Source: an uncultured Lysobacterales bacterium (GTDB lineage: Bacteria > Pseudomonadota > Gammaproteobacteria > Xanthomonadales > SZUA-36). From it: DNA of 45,795 bases. The translations under genes were made by a program, and so were the position numbers. Location of the stretch: contig CALBDB010000173.1 of assembly GCA_937927755.1 (NCBI GenBank), positions 1 through 45,795 of the forward strand, in the 5' to 3' direction. The notes under the pieces were generated by a model, which worked only from the letters and a program-made list of their open reading frames with translations, did not search any database and was not told the DNA's origin. Below, piece after piece: positions 17,351 through 26,021 of this stretch (positions are counted from its first letter, which is position 1; each line of letters begins with the position of its first letter).

Positions 17351-19111
17351 TCACATGGATTCCGGCGCAGAGATGCCGAGTAATGCCAGGCCATTGGCCA
17401 GCACGATGCGTGCGGCGAGAATCAGATTAAGACGTGCATTCCTTACGTTTTCATCCTCCACCAGGAATTGCTGGGAGTTGTAATATGCGTGAAATTCGGT
17501 GGCCAGCGCCTGCAGGTAATGCGCGAACTGGTGCGGAGCCCGTAGACGGGCAGATGTCTCAATAATTTCCGGATACCGGCTCAGGGCCCGTAGCAGCAAC
17601 GTTTCGTTGGGCTCGGTTAACAGCTTAAGCGAAGCCTCACCAATCGCCTGGTTGTGTGTTTCATTCATCTGCTCGAGGTTACGGAACACGCTGCAAATAC
17701 GCGCATGTGCGTACTGGATATAATACACAGGATTTTCATTGCTTCGAGACTTGGCCAGATCGAGGTCGAAGTCCAGGTGTTGCTCGTGGGAGCGCATGAC
17801 ATAAAAGAACCGGGCTGCATCGCTGCCGACTTCTTCACGTAACTCCCGCAGGGTTATGAACTGACCCGATCGGGTGGACATCTGGACCTTTTTGCCATCG
17901 CGATAAAGCACGGCGAACTGCACCAGCAGAATTTCGAGGCGGTCGGGGTCTTCACCCAGCCCCTTTGCCGCGGCCCGCAGGCGGGCGATATAGCCATGGT
18001 GGTCGGCGCCAAAAACGTAAATGGCCTTTTCAAAGCCACGTTCCATCTTGTTCAGAAAATAGGCGATGTCCGAGGCAAAATAGGTTGTCCGTCCATTCTC
18101 CCGGATGATTACCCTGTCTTTCTCGTCGCCCAGTTCCGACGCCCGAAACCAGGTTGCGCCGTCCTTGATGTAGAGGTGGCCGTTCTCTTCCAGGCGGTCT
18201 ATGGCGTGCCTGATGGCGCCGCTGTCCTCCAGTTCCATTTCCGAGAACCAGTGGTCAAAATTAACACCGAAACCCGATAGGTCCTTTTGGATGTCGGACA
18301 ATATGCTGTCCACCGAAGTCTCAAAAAATACCAGGTATCCGTCAGCCCCCAGAAACTCCCGGGCACGGTTAATCAGTGCATCGATATGTGTTTCACGGTC
18401 ACCGCCCTGGCTTTGGTCGGGGGGCAGGCCGTCAACTACGTCCTGGCCCCTGAAACGCCATTTATCCCCGATCTCGCTGCGGACTTCGCGTGCGATGTTG
18501 TAGATGTAGTCACCACGGTATCCGTTTTCCGGGAAACGTAAGTGCTCCCCGCAAAGCTCCAGGTAGCGCAACCAGACACTGACGGCGAGGATATCCATTT
18601 GCCGCCCGTGGTCATTGACGTAGTACTCACGTTGAACCTTGTAACCCGCGGCCTGCAAAATGTTTGCGAGGCTGGCGCCGTAGGCGGCGCCGCGGCCATG
18701 ACCTACGTGCAGCGGGCCGGTGGGGTTGGCCGAGACAAACTCGACGGTAACCTCGTGCTCCTGGCTAGGCGGCACGTGTCCGTAATTATCACCGTGGTAA
18801 AGAATGTCATTGACGACGGTGGTCAGTGCGACCTGGTTCATGTAGAAATTGATAAACCCCGGGCCTGCTATTTCAGCATGATTCAATTGGCGTGAGGGCG
18901 GCATCCTGTCGATGATGGCCTGCGCCAGTTCCCGCGGTGGTTTACCTGCGCGCTTGGCGAGCACCATGGCGATATTGGAGGCAAACTCACCATGCTCAGG
19001 TGTGCGCGTACGCTCCAACTGGGGAACGATGTCGCAGTCCGGGTTTAGAAAGCCTTCTCGTATCAGGTGCAATAGAGCCTGAATCAATAATTCTTCAATG
19101 TGTTCTTTCAA
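17351..19111 (-). CDS. argS: Arginyl-tRNA synthetase
   Basis: Charges tRNA-Arg. Class I signatures are present: the HIGH-type motif NPTGPLHVGHGRGAAYG and the KMSKS-type KVQMSTRSG. The C-terminal anticodon-binding DALR domain ends LLGISAPESM, typical of ArgS. I place the start at a TTG (19111), giving MKEHIEELLIQALLH, which matches the usual ArgS N-terminus and 586-residue length. A longer frame to an ATG at 19210 adds 33 residues unlike ArgS, and a good promoter (-35 TTTTCA, 17-bp spacer, -10 TACAAT) lies inside that extension, arguing against it. The SPOR gene follows one base after the stop. Confidence 0.93.
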   Translation of the reverse strand: MKEHIEELLIQALLHLIREGFLNPDCDIVPQLERTRTPEHGEFASNIAMVLAKRAGKPPRELAQAIIDRMPPSRQLNHAEIAGPGFINFYMNQVALTTVVNDILYHGDNYGHVPPSQEHEVTVEFVSANPTGPLHVGHGRGAAYGASLANILQAAGYKVQREYYVNDHGRQMDILAVSVWLRYLELCGEHLRFPENGYRGDYIYNIAREVRSEIGDKWRFRGQDVVDGLPPDQSQGGDRETHIDALINRAREFLGADGYLVFFETSVDSILSDIQKDLSGFGVNFDHWFSEMELEDSGAIRHAIDRLEENGHLYIKDGATWFRASELGDEKDRVIIRENGRTTYFASDIAYFLNKMERGFEKAIYVFGADHHGYIARLRAAAKGLGEDPDRLEILLVQFAVLYRDGKKVQMSTRSGQFITLRELREEVGSDAARFFYVMRSHEQHLDFDLDLAKSRSNENPVYYIQYAHARICSVFRNLEQMNETHNQAIGEASLKLLTEPNETLLLRALSRYPEIIETSARLRAPHQFAHYLQALATEFHAYYNSQQFLVEDENVRNARLNLILAARIVLANGLALLGISAPESM

Positions 19112-19157
19112 GAATAAGTCCCATGACCGGCCGCGGTACGCAACACGAAAGCGGCTT

Positions 19158-19186
19158 ATTGTAACCCTTTGAACAGGCGCTGAAAA
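19158..19186 (-). promoter_or_regulatory. Likely argS promoter
   Basis: On the minus strand, TTTTCA (19186-19181) and TACAAT (19163-19158) are separated by 17 bp, a sigma-70-type arrangement. The predicted start of transcription, near 19151, leaves about 40 nt before the TTG start of argS. Confidence 0.55.
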
Positions 19187-19558
19187 CGATATGGATGATT
19201 TATCCCCCAAGCATGTTGATTACCTGTGGATAACTCTGTGCACAAAATCAATAGCGGGATGTACATTACGGTCCGTGCTAAGATTGCTCGTAATTAGAGT
19301 CCATTGCTGTTTGTATGAATAGCTCTATAAAACAGATAGATAAACAGTATTCTGCATGACTTCAGTTCAGGTATTGCATTAAGCCCATGTTTTTAGTCTG
19401 GAGCCGCCGACTGTGCATAAAAAGTCGGCCTGTTGGGTCAATATTTGTTGCAGGTTGCCGGGAACATGCATTTATCATGCATTTGTATGAGCCGCAGTAC
19501 CCAAGTTTGAATTTGTTTCTGCCAGTTGGCTAATAACAAGTGAAAGGGGCGCAATGAT
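19187..19558. other. Gene-free region with a DnaA-box-like site
   Basis: About 370 bp between argS and the TRAP fragment hold no convincing gene. A perfect DnaA box (TTATCCACA on the minus strand) lies at 19225-19233, and a looser copy (TGTGCACAA) follows at 19237-19245. A single good box is weak evidence for anything. The rest is AT-richer than its surroundings and has no clear repeat. Confidence 0.4.
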
Positions 19559-20026
19559 ATGAGTGGACTGATGTCCCTGGGATCGTTTGTTGCTGCCGGC
19601 CTATCCTTGCTGGCTGGCTTTCCCGTGGCATTCACACTGGCGGGTGTTGCACTGGTCGGTATCATGACGGGGGTCTTTGATCCGACGTTTCTGAGTGCCT
19701 TTCCCAGTCGTATTTTCGGCATCATGAGCAATGAAACCCTGATTGCCGTACCGGTTTTTGTATTCATGGGTGTCATACTCGAGCGTTCAAAGCTCGCTGA
19801 CCAACTGTTACAGGCGCTGGCGCAATTGATGCACAGGATACCCGTCGGCCTCGGTCTTGCGGTCATGCTGGTGGGAGCGTTGATGGCAGCGAGTACGGGT
19901 ATCGTAGGTGCAACGGTAGTCACCATGGGCTTATTGACATTGCCGACGATGTTGCGGAATAACTATGATCCATCTGTCACCTCTCCCGTTCCAGGTGCTA
20001 TAGTGAAAGACAGGAGTTTATATTAG
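19559..20026 (+). pseudogene. Truncated TRAP transporter large permease (DctM), N-terminal fragment
   Basis: The first 139 or so codons read as the start of a TRAP-type DctM permease of the dicarboxylate or mannitol/chloroaromatic group: hydrophobic helices with LLAGFPVAFTLAGVALVG, ETLIAVPVFVFMGVILERS and MAASTGIVGATVVTMGLLTLP. Complete DctM proteins have about 430 residues and continue with the second helical repeat. Here homology stops after NNYDPSV and the frame ends 16 codons later. No substrate-binding DctP or small DctQ subunit lies nearby. A protein of 155 residues cannot make the full carrier, so I call it a remnant left by a deletion. The frame itself is intact, with AAAGGGG upstream of the ATG, so it may still be translated. 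Confidence 0.78.
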
Positions 20027-20038
20027 ATTAAGGGTTCC

Positions 20039-20245
20039 ATGAAATCAGAGGACACCTCGGAAATCACAAGCTTGTTGGGCGAGCTTCGTGAAGAGCACCG
20101 CGACCTTGACCTGGCCATCAAACGCATGTCGATGGACCCGTGGCAGGACCAACTGCACCTGCGGCGATTGAAGAAACGCAAATTGAAACTCAAGGACTGG
20201 ATTGACCGTCTGGAATCAAAGCTGATTCCGGATCTTGATGCCTAA
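20039..20245 (+). CDS. YdcH/DUF465 family small protein
   Basis: A 68-residue helical-hairpin protein of the DUF465 (YdcH) family. The family pattern is seen as LREEHRDLDLAIKRM, a connecting WQDQLHLRR and LKKRKLKLKDWIDRLE. Function is unknown. A TATAGT box at 19999-20004, inside the 3' end of the TRAP fragment, could be its -10 element, which would mean that the fragment's deletion endpoint reaches into the promoter region of this gene. It is convergent with plsB, only 8 bp apart. Confidence 0.88.
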   Translation: MKSEDTSEITSLLGELREEHRDLDLAIKRMSMDPWQDQLHLRRLKKRKLKLKDWIDRLESKLIPDLDA

Positions 20246-20253
20246 CCCAAATT

Positions 20254-22779
20254 TTAGGGTTGGTCAGAGTCTCCCGGGTCATCTTCTTTTTCAGCGGGGG
20301 TCGTCTGCCGGTCAATTTCCTGCCTGATGGCCTCGCCCAGAATATAGCGCGCGTCGTTGCTGATCTGCTCCAGGCGTTGGTCGAATACCAGCTTGTTTTG
20401 CTGGTTGGATGACAGGTAACCAGTGCTTCGCAATTCAGCGATGAAACCCTTGAACAGCGATTTGTCGTAAAACTCCGGTGCATTGAACTCATGCAGCATG
20501 GATATGCGCTGTGCGGTGTGGATACACAGGCGCTCGAGTTCCGCACGGCTCAGGGTGCCCGAGCCATTCTTCGCCAGCACCGAAATGGTGATCAGGTAAC
20601 GGTGGATAGTCTGCAACAAGCTGTGCGCCAGGATATTGAGTTGCATGACCGCTTCCGGATTGTCAGTGGCGCGGGACAGGGTCTCCCCCTCATGCTGGCG
20701 TGTCAACAGGCCATTCTTGACCAGTTGCTCAATAGATTCGTCCAGGGCGCCGGTGATCTGGCGCTGGCTCCAGGGCAGGAAAAGTTCGGCCTGCAGAAAG
20801 GGGTGGGCGATGGTTGCGAATTTATGCAGGTGACTGACCTGGAAATTGCGGTGTTCCAGGAAACAGCAGGCAACCAGCGAGGGCAGTGCAAACAGGTGTG
20901 CAATATTATTGCGCAGGTAGGTTAATCCTATGGCCCGGTCTGCCTGGATGGAGATGATATCGCCAAGGGTATGTTCCTTGCGCTGCAGAACTTCCATCTT
21001 GAAGCCGTACTCGATAATTTCCTCCGCACTTTTGCCAGTCACGGTCACACGTTCGGGGGTTGGTTTCCGGCTCAACAACTCCTTGCACAGGTCTATCTGT
21101 CGGGCCAGTTGTTTTTCACCCAGTGCGTGCCGTGGTGTCCCCAGCAATACCAGTGCAAGCAGGTTCATCGGGTTGACGTCCGCACCGGCGTTTATACGTG
21201 TCATGATCGTATTGCCGAGGTTTTCGATCAGGCCACCCAGCCAGGCCGGGCGCCTGGCCTCCTTGCGGATGGTTTCCTGCCACTGGGGATCCTGCTCCTC
21301 GAGCAGGTCGTCGAGGAAAATGGGTTCACACAGACTGACATGCGCTTCGCCGTAGTTATGCCGGGCAATCCTGAAAATCTTGCCAAGATCCGAGAACTTT
21401 TCCGAGCGTTTCTTTTCCCCTGACAGTTCGGTTGTGTAGCTGTCGCTTTCAGCCAGCCTTTCGTAGCCGATATAGACCGGTTGAAACATGATGGGCCTGA
21501 CGGGGGCGTTCAGGTAACTCCTGACCGACATGGCCAGCATTCCGGCCTTGGGCGGCAACAGGCGCCCGGTACGGCTGCGGGTGCCCTCTATAAAATATTC
21601 GATCGAAACACCCTGGGTCTGGATCATGCTGAGGTATTCATAGAACACCGCGGCGTACAGCTTGTTCGAGCGGAACGAGCGGCGCAGAAAGAATGCTCCA
21701 CCACGGCGCAGCAAGGGTCCGACGAACGGCAGGTTCAGATTGATGCCGGCTGCGATGTGGGGTGGGACAAAGCCGTTTTCGTGGACCAGGTACGACAGTA
21801 ACACATAGTCGAGATGGCTCCGGTGACAGGGCACGTAAATGACTTCCTTGCCAATCGCCAGGTGCTGGAAATCCTCGAAATGCTTTAGCTTGATTCCGTT
21901 GTAAATCCTGTTCCAGAACCAGGCCAGTATCGCCTCGGCTACTATGATGAATGAGTATGAATAGTTGGCGGCAATTTCCCAGACATATTTCTCTGCTTTG
22001 TGCCGCGCCTGCTCGGGTGTAATCCTTGAGCGGCGTGCTTCTTCCTCACATGCCGCACGTACGGTAGGTGAGTTGACTACCCTGTCTACCATGGTGCGCC
22101 GATGCGAGAGGTCCGGTCCGATGGCGGCCGTGCGAACCCGTTTGAAATGTACCCTGAGGATGCGTGAGACTTTTCTGAGGGCAACCTTTGAATCAAGCCC
22201 CTCCTCGGCCAGATCCCGTAACGAGATCGGCCGGCTGAATTGCACAAAGGTTTTGCGGCCATTGACCAATGTTCCCAAGAAGCGGCGGAAGCGCCCCCCG
22301 ATCTCCCAGTTCTCGGCAAACAGAACACGCGTCAACCCACTGTCGCTGCTTGGGCGCTGGCCCACCAACACGGTAACAGGCACCAGTTGAATATCCAGCT
22401 CAGGGTTCTCCCAGCAAGTTTCGACCATCAGGCTCAGCATTTTGGAGTGCCGTCGCGGTTCCGGGCGGCGGATAAAAATGCCTTTCATGCGTTTCAATAC
22501 GGCATAGGAACGGTCGGGGCATTTCTGGATGCCGGGTATGGCATACAGCGGGCGGGCGAGATTTTGCTCTTCGCAGCACTTGTCCAGGATCAGCACTGAT
22601 GACAGCGCGTATGAATCCATGACATAGCAGACCGGCCTGCCATCGCTGGAACCGATATTTCCATCGGCGTCGGCCTGTATACGGTGTTTAACCCACAAAC
22701 CCTGGACCCCACGAAGGATCAGGTACCACTGTAATTTCAGTTTTGCAATCAGTGAGTCTGGTTTTTCTTGCTTAGCCAT
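20254..22779 (-). CDS. plsB: Glycerol-3-phosphate acyltransferase PlsB
   Basis: Inner-membrane enzyme that acylates sn-glycerol 3-phosphate at position 1, the first step of phospholipid synthesis. The acyltransferase blocks are present: HRSHLDYVLLSYL (HX4D, near residue 320), GGAFFLRRSF, the glycerol-phosphate-binding FIEGTRSRTGRLLPPKAG and the VRPIMFQPVYIGYER block. At 841 residues it is slightly longer than the E. coli enzyme (807) and has the same long N- and C-terminal regions. It is the last gene of a long minus-strand run, separated from pyrF by a terminator, so it probably has its own promoter in the 22780-22835 region. Confidence 0.95.
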   Translation of the reverse strand: MAKQEKPDSLIAKLKLQWYLILRGVQGLWVKHRIQADADGNIGSSDGRPVCYVMDSYALSSVLILDKCCEEQNLARPLYAIPGIQKCPDRSYAVLKRMKGIFIRRPEPRRHSKMLSLMVETCWENPELDIQLVPVTVLVGQRPSSDSGLTRVLFAENWEIGGRFRRFLGTLVNGRKTFVQFSRPISLRDLAEEGLDSKVALRKVSRILRVHFKRVRTAAIGPDLSHRRTMVDRVVNSPTVRAACEEEARRSRITPEQARHKAEKYVWEIAANYSYSFIIVAEAILAWFWNRIYNGIKLKHFEDFQHLAIGKEVIYVPCHRSHLDYVLLSYLVHENGFVPPHIAAGINLNLPFVGPLLRRGGAFFLRRSFRSNKLYAAVFYEYLSMIQTQGVSIEYFIEGTRSRTGRLLPPKAGMLAMSVRSYLNAPVRPIMFQPVYIGYERLAESDSYTTELSGEKKRSEKFSDLGKIFRIARHNYGEAHVSLCEPIFLDDLLEEQDPQWQETIRKEARRPAWLGGLIENLGNTIMTRINAGADVNPMNLLALVLLGTPRHALGEKQLARQIDLCKELLSRKPTPERVTVTGKSAEEIIEYGFKMEVLQRKEHTLGDIISIQADRAIGLTYLRNNIAHLFALPSLVACCFLEHRNFQVSHLHKFATIAHPFLQAELFLPWSQRQITGALDESIEQLVKNGLLTRQHEGETLSRATDNPEAVMQLNILAHSLLQTIHRYLITISVLAKNGSGTLSRAELERLCIHTAQRISMLHEFNAPEFYDKSLFKGFIAELRSTGYLSSNQQNKLVFDQRLEQISNDARYILGEAIRQEIDRQTTPAEKEDDPGDSDQP

Positions 22780-22835
22780 GGGCCCGTGCCTGGATTGCGG
22801 TGCAGTTATTCTAGCTTGGATTTGTGAGCGCGTAT

Positions 22836-22869
22836 AAAAAATCCGGGCGAGGCATAAAGCCTGCCCGGA
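22836..22869 (-). terminator. Rho-independent terminator downstream of pyrF
   Basis: A strong hairpin (7-bp TCCGGGC/GCCCGGA stem, one bulge, four more pairs, loop of about five) is followed on the minus strand by TTTTTT. It lies about 170 bp after the pyrF stop. A second small hairpin (TCCGGC-AGA-GCCGGA, 22873-22887) stands just before it. Confidence 0.8.
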
Positions 22870-22907
22870 AAATCCGGCAGAGCCGGAGAGGATCGGTTCC
22901 GTGGTTT

Positions 22908-22929
22908 TAGAATAGAAATTTATATTCTA
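22908..22929. repeat. Short AT-rich inverted repeat
   Basis: TAGAATA and TATTCTA, 7 bp each, are separated by 8 bp in the 3' untranslated region between pyrF and its terminator. It could be a protein-binding site or chance. Confidence 0.3.
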
Positions 22930-23035
22930 TTAGTTAGTTACGGCCGTATCGTAAAGTAAATTGTGAATAACTGTCAATACCCAAAAGAAAACTTCGGGTA
23001 ATCTTTTTACGCTATACCTTGTGAAAAGTAGAGTT

Positions 23036-23761
23036 TTAATCCCCTTCAGGGGTCTCTATGGCGCGGGCAATGTCTTTCTGGATGGCCTCAGCTGCTGCCG
23101 CCGGGTCGCTGGCGGAGCGGATTGGCCTGCCGACGACCAGGTAATCCGCACCATCACGAACAGCCTGGAATGGTGTCATGACACGTTGTTGGTCGTCATC
23201 ATTGTGCACGGGCCGTATACCCGGGCAGACCGTGATTAAACGTGGGTCTGCGTGTTCACGCAAGGCGCTGACTTCGAGCCCGGATGAAACCACGCCGTCG
23301 CAGCCAAGCGCCAGTGCACGTCTTGCACGCGACAGCACCAGTGTGCGGGCATCACACTGGAAGCCCAGGTCATTCAGGTCCCCCTGGTCAAGGCTTGTCA
23401 GTGCGGTCACGGCGAGAATTTGCATATTGCCTTTTGCTTCCGCCGCGGCCTTGAGCATGCCGTCGTTGCCATGCACCGTACAAAAATCCACCTCGTGACG
23501 GGCCAACTGGCGTACGGCAGCGGCAACTGTAGCCGGGATATCAAACAGTTTGAGGTCGGCAAAAACTTTTTTACCCGCGCCTTTCAGGTCATTCAGAAGT
23601 TCAAAATAATGACCGGACAAAAACACCTCCAGGCCAAGCTTGTAGAACTGCACCGAGTCTCCGAGCGTGGATATCAGCGCCTGTGCTTCACCGAGGCTGG
23701 GCACGTCGAGTGCAAAAATAAGACGTTCGCGGTTTGGGATTTGGGTATTCACTGTACTCAT
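23036..23761 (-). CDS. pyrF: Orotidine 5'-phosphate decarboxylase
   Basis: Last step of UMP synthesis: decarboxylates OMP. The active-site motif FADLKLFDIPATV, with the Asp-Lys-Asp array, is intact, as are the N-terminal LIFALDVPS and the phosphate-binding VVGRPIRSASDP. The ATG at 23761 (MSTVNTQIPNRERLIFALD) was preferred over the longer frame from 23794, because GGATC lies upstream at a fitting distance and the protein then has the usual length (241 residues). It follows uvrD in the same direction with about 70 bp between them. Confidence 0.95.
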   Translation of the reverse strand: MSTVNTQIPNRERLIFALDVPSLGEAQALISTLGDSVQFYKLGLEVFLSGHYFELLNDLKGAGKKVFADLKLFDIPATVAAAVRQLARHEVDFCTVHGNDGMLKAAAEAKGNMQILAVTALTSLDQGDLNDLGFQCDARTLVLSRARRALALGCDGVVSSGLEVSALREHADPRLITVCPGIRPVHNDDDQQRVMTPFQAVRDGADYLVVGRPIRSASDPAAAAEAIQKDIARAIETPEGD

Positions 23762-23832
23762 GGCTTTGATCCTGTTCTTGCATGCTCCCGGCATTCGCCG
23801 AACTGAATTCTATATTCTGTGTGAGTCTTTCA

Positions 23833-26019
23833 CTAACAAGCGGTTAAATTTGCGTAGGCCAGCACCAGCCACTTGGCGCCGGCACGGTGAAAATTCACCT
23901 GTACCCGGGCGTGTTCACCGGAACCCTCAAAACTGATCACGGTGCCATTGCCAAATTTTTTGTGGCTGACCGACTGCCCCAGCTGGAATGGCCAATCCTG
24001 CTTGATATTCGAATTGGACTTTCGATACTCGGGTGCCTTGGGGCTGGCCCACGGCCGCTGTACCTGTATACGCGGTCGAATTTCCTGTATCAGCCCCGTT
24101 GGAATCTCAGCCAGGAACCGTGACGGCCGGCAGTGGTTTTCCGAGCCGAACATACGCCTGACCTCGGCGTGGCAAAGGCACAGTTGCTCACGCGCACGGG
24201 TCATGCCCACGTAACAAAGCCGGCGTTCTTCTTCGAGACGGCCGCCGGCTTCGGTAACGCTGCGCTGGTGCGGGAACAGGCCGTCTTCCATACCGACGAT
24301 AAACACAAGCGGAAATTCCAGGCCCTTGGCCGAATGCAAGGTCATCAATTGAACGCAGTCATCCCAGGCCTCGCCCTGGGTTTCCCCGGCTTCGAGCGCC
24401 GCATGGCTGAGGAAAGACTGCAGGTCGGTCATGCCGGCTTCCTCGTCTTCCGTGGGTAGGACAAAGGATTCGGCCGCGTTAACCAGTTCGCGCAGGTTCT
24501 CGACACGTGACTCCATCTTTTCGCGGGGTTCTTTTTCGTAGTGGGTGACCAGTTGGCTGCTTTCGATGACGCCCTGCATCTGGTTACCCAGGGTCCAGTC
24601 GCCGATGCGCTCGCGCATCTCGGTAATGAGTTGCATGAAGCCATGAACCGCGCCGAGGGCTCTGGCCGGGAGCAGGTTCTGCCGGATGCACTCCTGCGCC
24701 GCCTGCCAAAGGGGCAGACTGCTTTGCCGTGCATGGAGCCGCAAGGTTGAAAGCGTTTTCTGGCCGATACCACGTGCAGGGGTATTTATGACCCGTTCGA
24801 TGGCTGCATCGTCATTGGGATTTTGAACCAGGCGCAGATAGGCTAGCGCATCCTTGATTTCCGCCCTTTCAAAAAAGCGTTGTCCGCCGTACACCCGATA
24901 GGCGATCGACGCCCTCAGCAGGTATTCTTCGAACAACCTCGATTGGGCCGTGGTGCGGTAGACAATGGCCACTTCTTCTGCGCGCCGGCCCTTGGCCAGC
25001 CACTGTTCCACCTGTTCGATGACAAAACGGGACTCGTCCTGTTCATTGAAAGCGGAATATAGCGTGATGGGTGAACCTTCTTGGCCGGCGGTCCATAATT
25101 TTTTGCCCATGCGGTCTTCGTTGTTGGAAATCAGGGCATTTGCCGCCTCGAGGATATTCCCGGTAGATCGATAGTTCTGCTCCAGCTTGATGGTCATCAC
25201 ATCTGCGAAATCACGGCTGAAATGCCGAACATTTTCGACCTGTGCGCCGCGCCAGCCGTAAATCGACTGGTCGTCATCACCCACCACCAGGACACTGCCA
25301 CTGTCCCCGGCCAGCAGGCGAATCCATGCATACTGTATCGAGTTGGTGTCCTGGAATTCGTCCACCAGCAAATGGGTCAGACGTTTGCGATAATGATCCA
25401 GCAGGCCCGGGTTGTTCAGCCAGAGCTCATGCGCCCGCAGCAGCAGCTCTGCAAAATCCACCAGTCCGGCCCGGTCGCAATAGGACTGGTAGAGTTGGTA
25501 GATGCGCACCCACTGGGCGGTCATCGGGTGGCCCATGTCCTCGATCGCGTCCGGCCGCTGGCCTTCATCCTTGCGGGCATTGATGTACCACTGGGCCTGT
25601 CTTGCCGGCCACTGGGCTTCGTCCAGTCCTTCTTCCTTAATCAGGCGGCGCAATATCCGGTGCTGGTCATCCGAGTCCAGTATCTGGAAATTCTCCGGCA
25701 ACCCGGCGTCTTCCCAGTGCATGCGCAATATCCTGTGTGCGATACCGTGGAAGGTGCCGATCCACATTGAACGCGCGGACACATTCAGCAGGTTTTGCGC
25801 ACGTTCGCGCATTTCCCCGGCCGCCTTGTTGGTAAAGGTTACCGCCAGGATACTGAGCGGTGAAACATGATCGACCTGTATAAGCCATGCCAGGCGATGG
25901 ATCAAAACACGGGTTTTGCCGCTGCCGGCGCCGGCAAGCACCAGCGTGTGCGGTGATTCCGTGGTTACCGCTTTTCGTTGTGCTTCGTTTAGCTCATCCA
26001 GCAGGTGTGAGACATCCAT
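23833..26019 (-). CDS. uvrD: DNA helicase II (UvrD)
   Basis: A superfamily 1A 3'-5' helicase for nucleotide-excision and mismatch repair. Its start, MDVSHLLDELNEAQRKAV, closely resembles E. coli UvrD. Walker A (AGAGSGKT, 29-36), motif II (LLVDEFQDTNS), motif III (VVGDDDQSIYGWRGA) and motif VI (YVGMTRAREQL) are intact. The C-terminal region carries the KFGNGTVISFEG Tudor-like motif shared by UvrD and PcrA. It has 728 residues against 720 in E. coli. It starts two bases after the purD stop, so the two are likely co-transcribed. Confidence 0.96.
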   Translation of the reverse strand: MDVSHLLDELNEAQRKAVTTESPHTLVLAGAGSGKTRVLIHRLAWLIQVDHVSPLSILAVTFTNKAAGEMRERAQNLLNVSARSMWIGTFHGIAHRILRMHWEDAGLPENFQILDSDDQHRILRRLIKEEGLDEAQWPARQAQWYINARKDEGQRPDAIEDMGHPMTAQWVRIYQLYQSYCDRAGLVDFAELLLRAHELWLNNPGLLDHYRKRLTHLLVDEFQDTNSIQYAWIRLLAGDSGSVLVVGDDDQSIYGWRGAQVENVRHFSRDFADVMTIKLEQNYRSTGNILEAANALISNNEDRMGKKLWTAGQEGSPITLYSAFNEQDESRFVIEQVEQWLAKGRRAEEVAIVYRTTAQSRLFEEYLLRASIAYRVYGGQRFFERAEIKDALAYLRLVQNPNDDAAIERVINTPARGIGQKTLSTLRLHARQSSLPLWQAAQECIRQNLLPARALGAVHGFMQLITEMRERIGDWTLGNQMQGVIESSQLVTHYEKEPREKMESRVENLRELVNAAESFVLPTEDEEAGMTDLQSFLSHAALEAGETQGEAWDDCVQLMTLHSAKGLEFPLVFIVGMEDGLFPHQRSVTEAGGRLEEERRLCYVGMTRAREQLCLCHAEVRRMFGSENHCRPSRFLAEIPTGLIQEIRPRIQVQRPWASPKAPEYRKSNSNIKQDWPFQLGQSVSHKKFGNGTVISFEGSGEHARVQVNFHRAGAKWLVLAYANLTAC

Positions 26020-26021
26020 GT

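Noticed and set aside
19187-19558. Possible replication origin because of the DnaA box
   Set aside because: Only one perfect box, no box cluster, and no dnaA, dnaN, gidA or parAB genes nearby.
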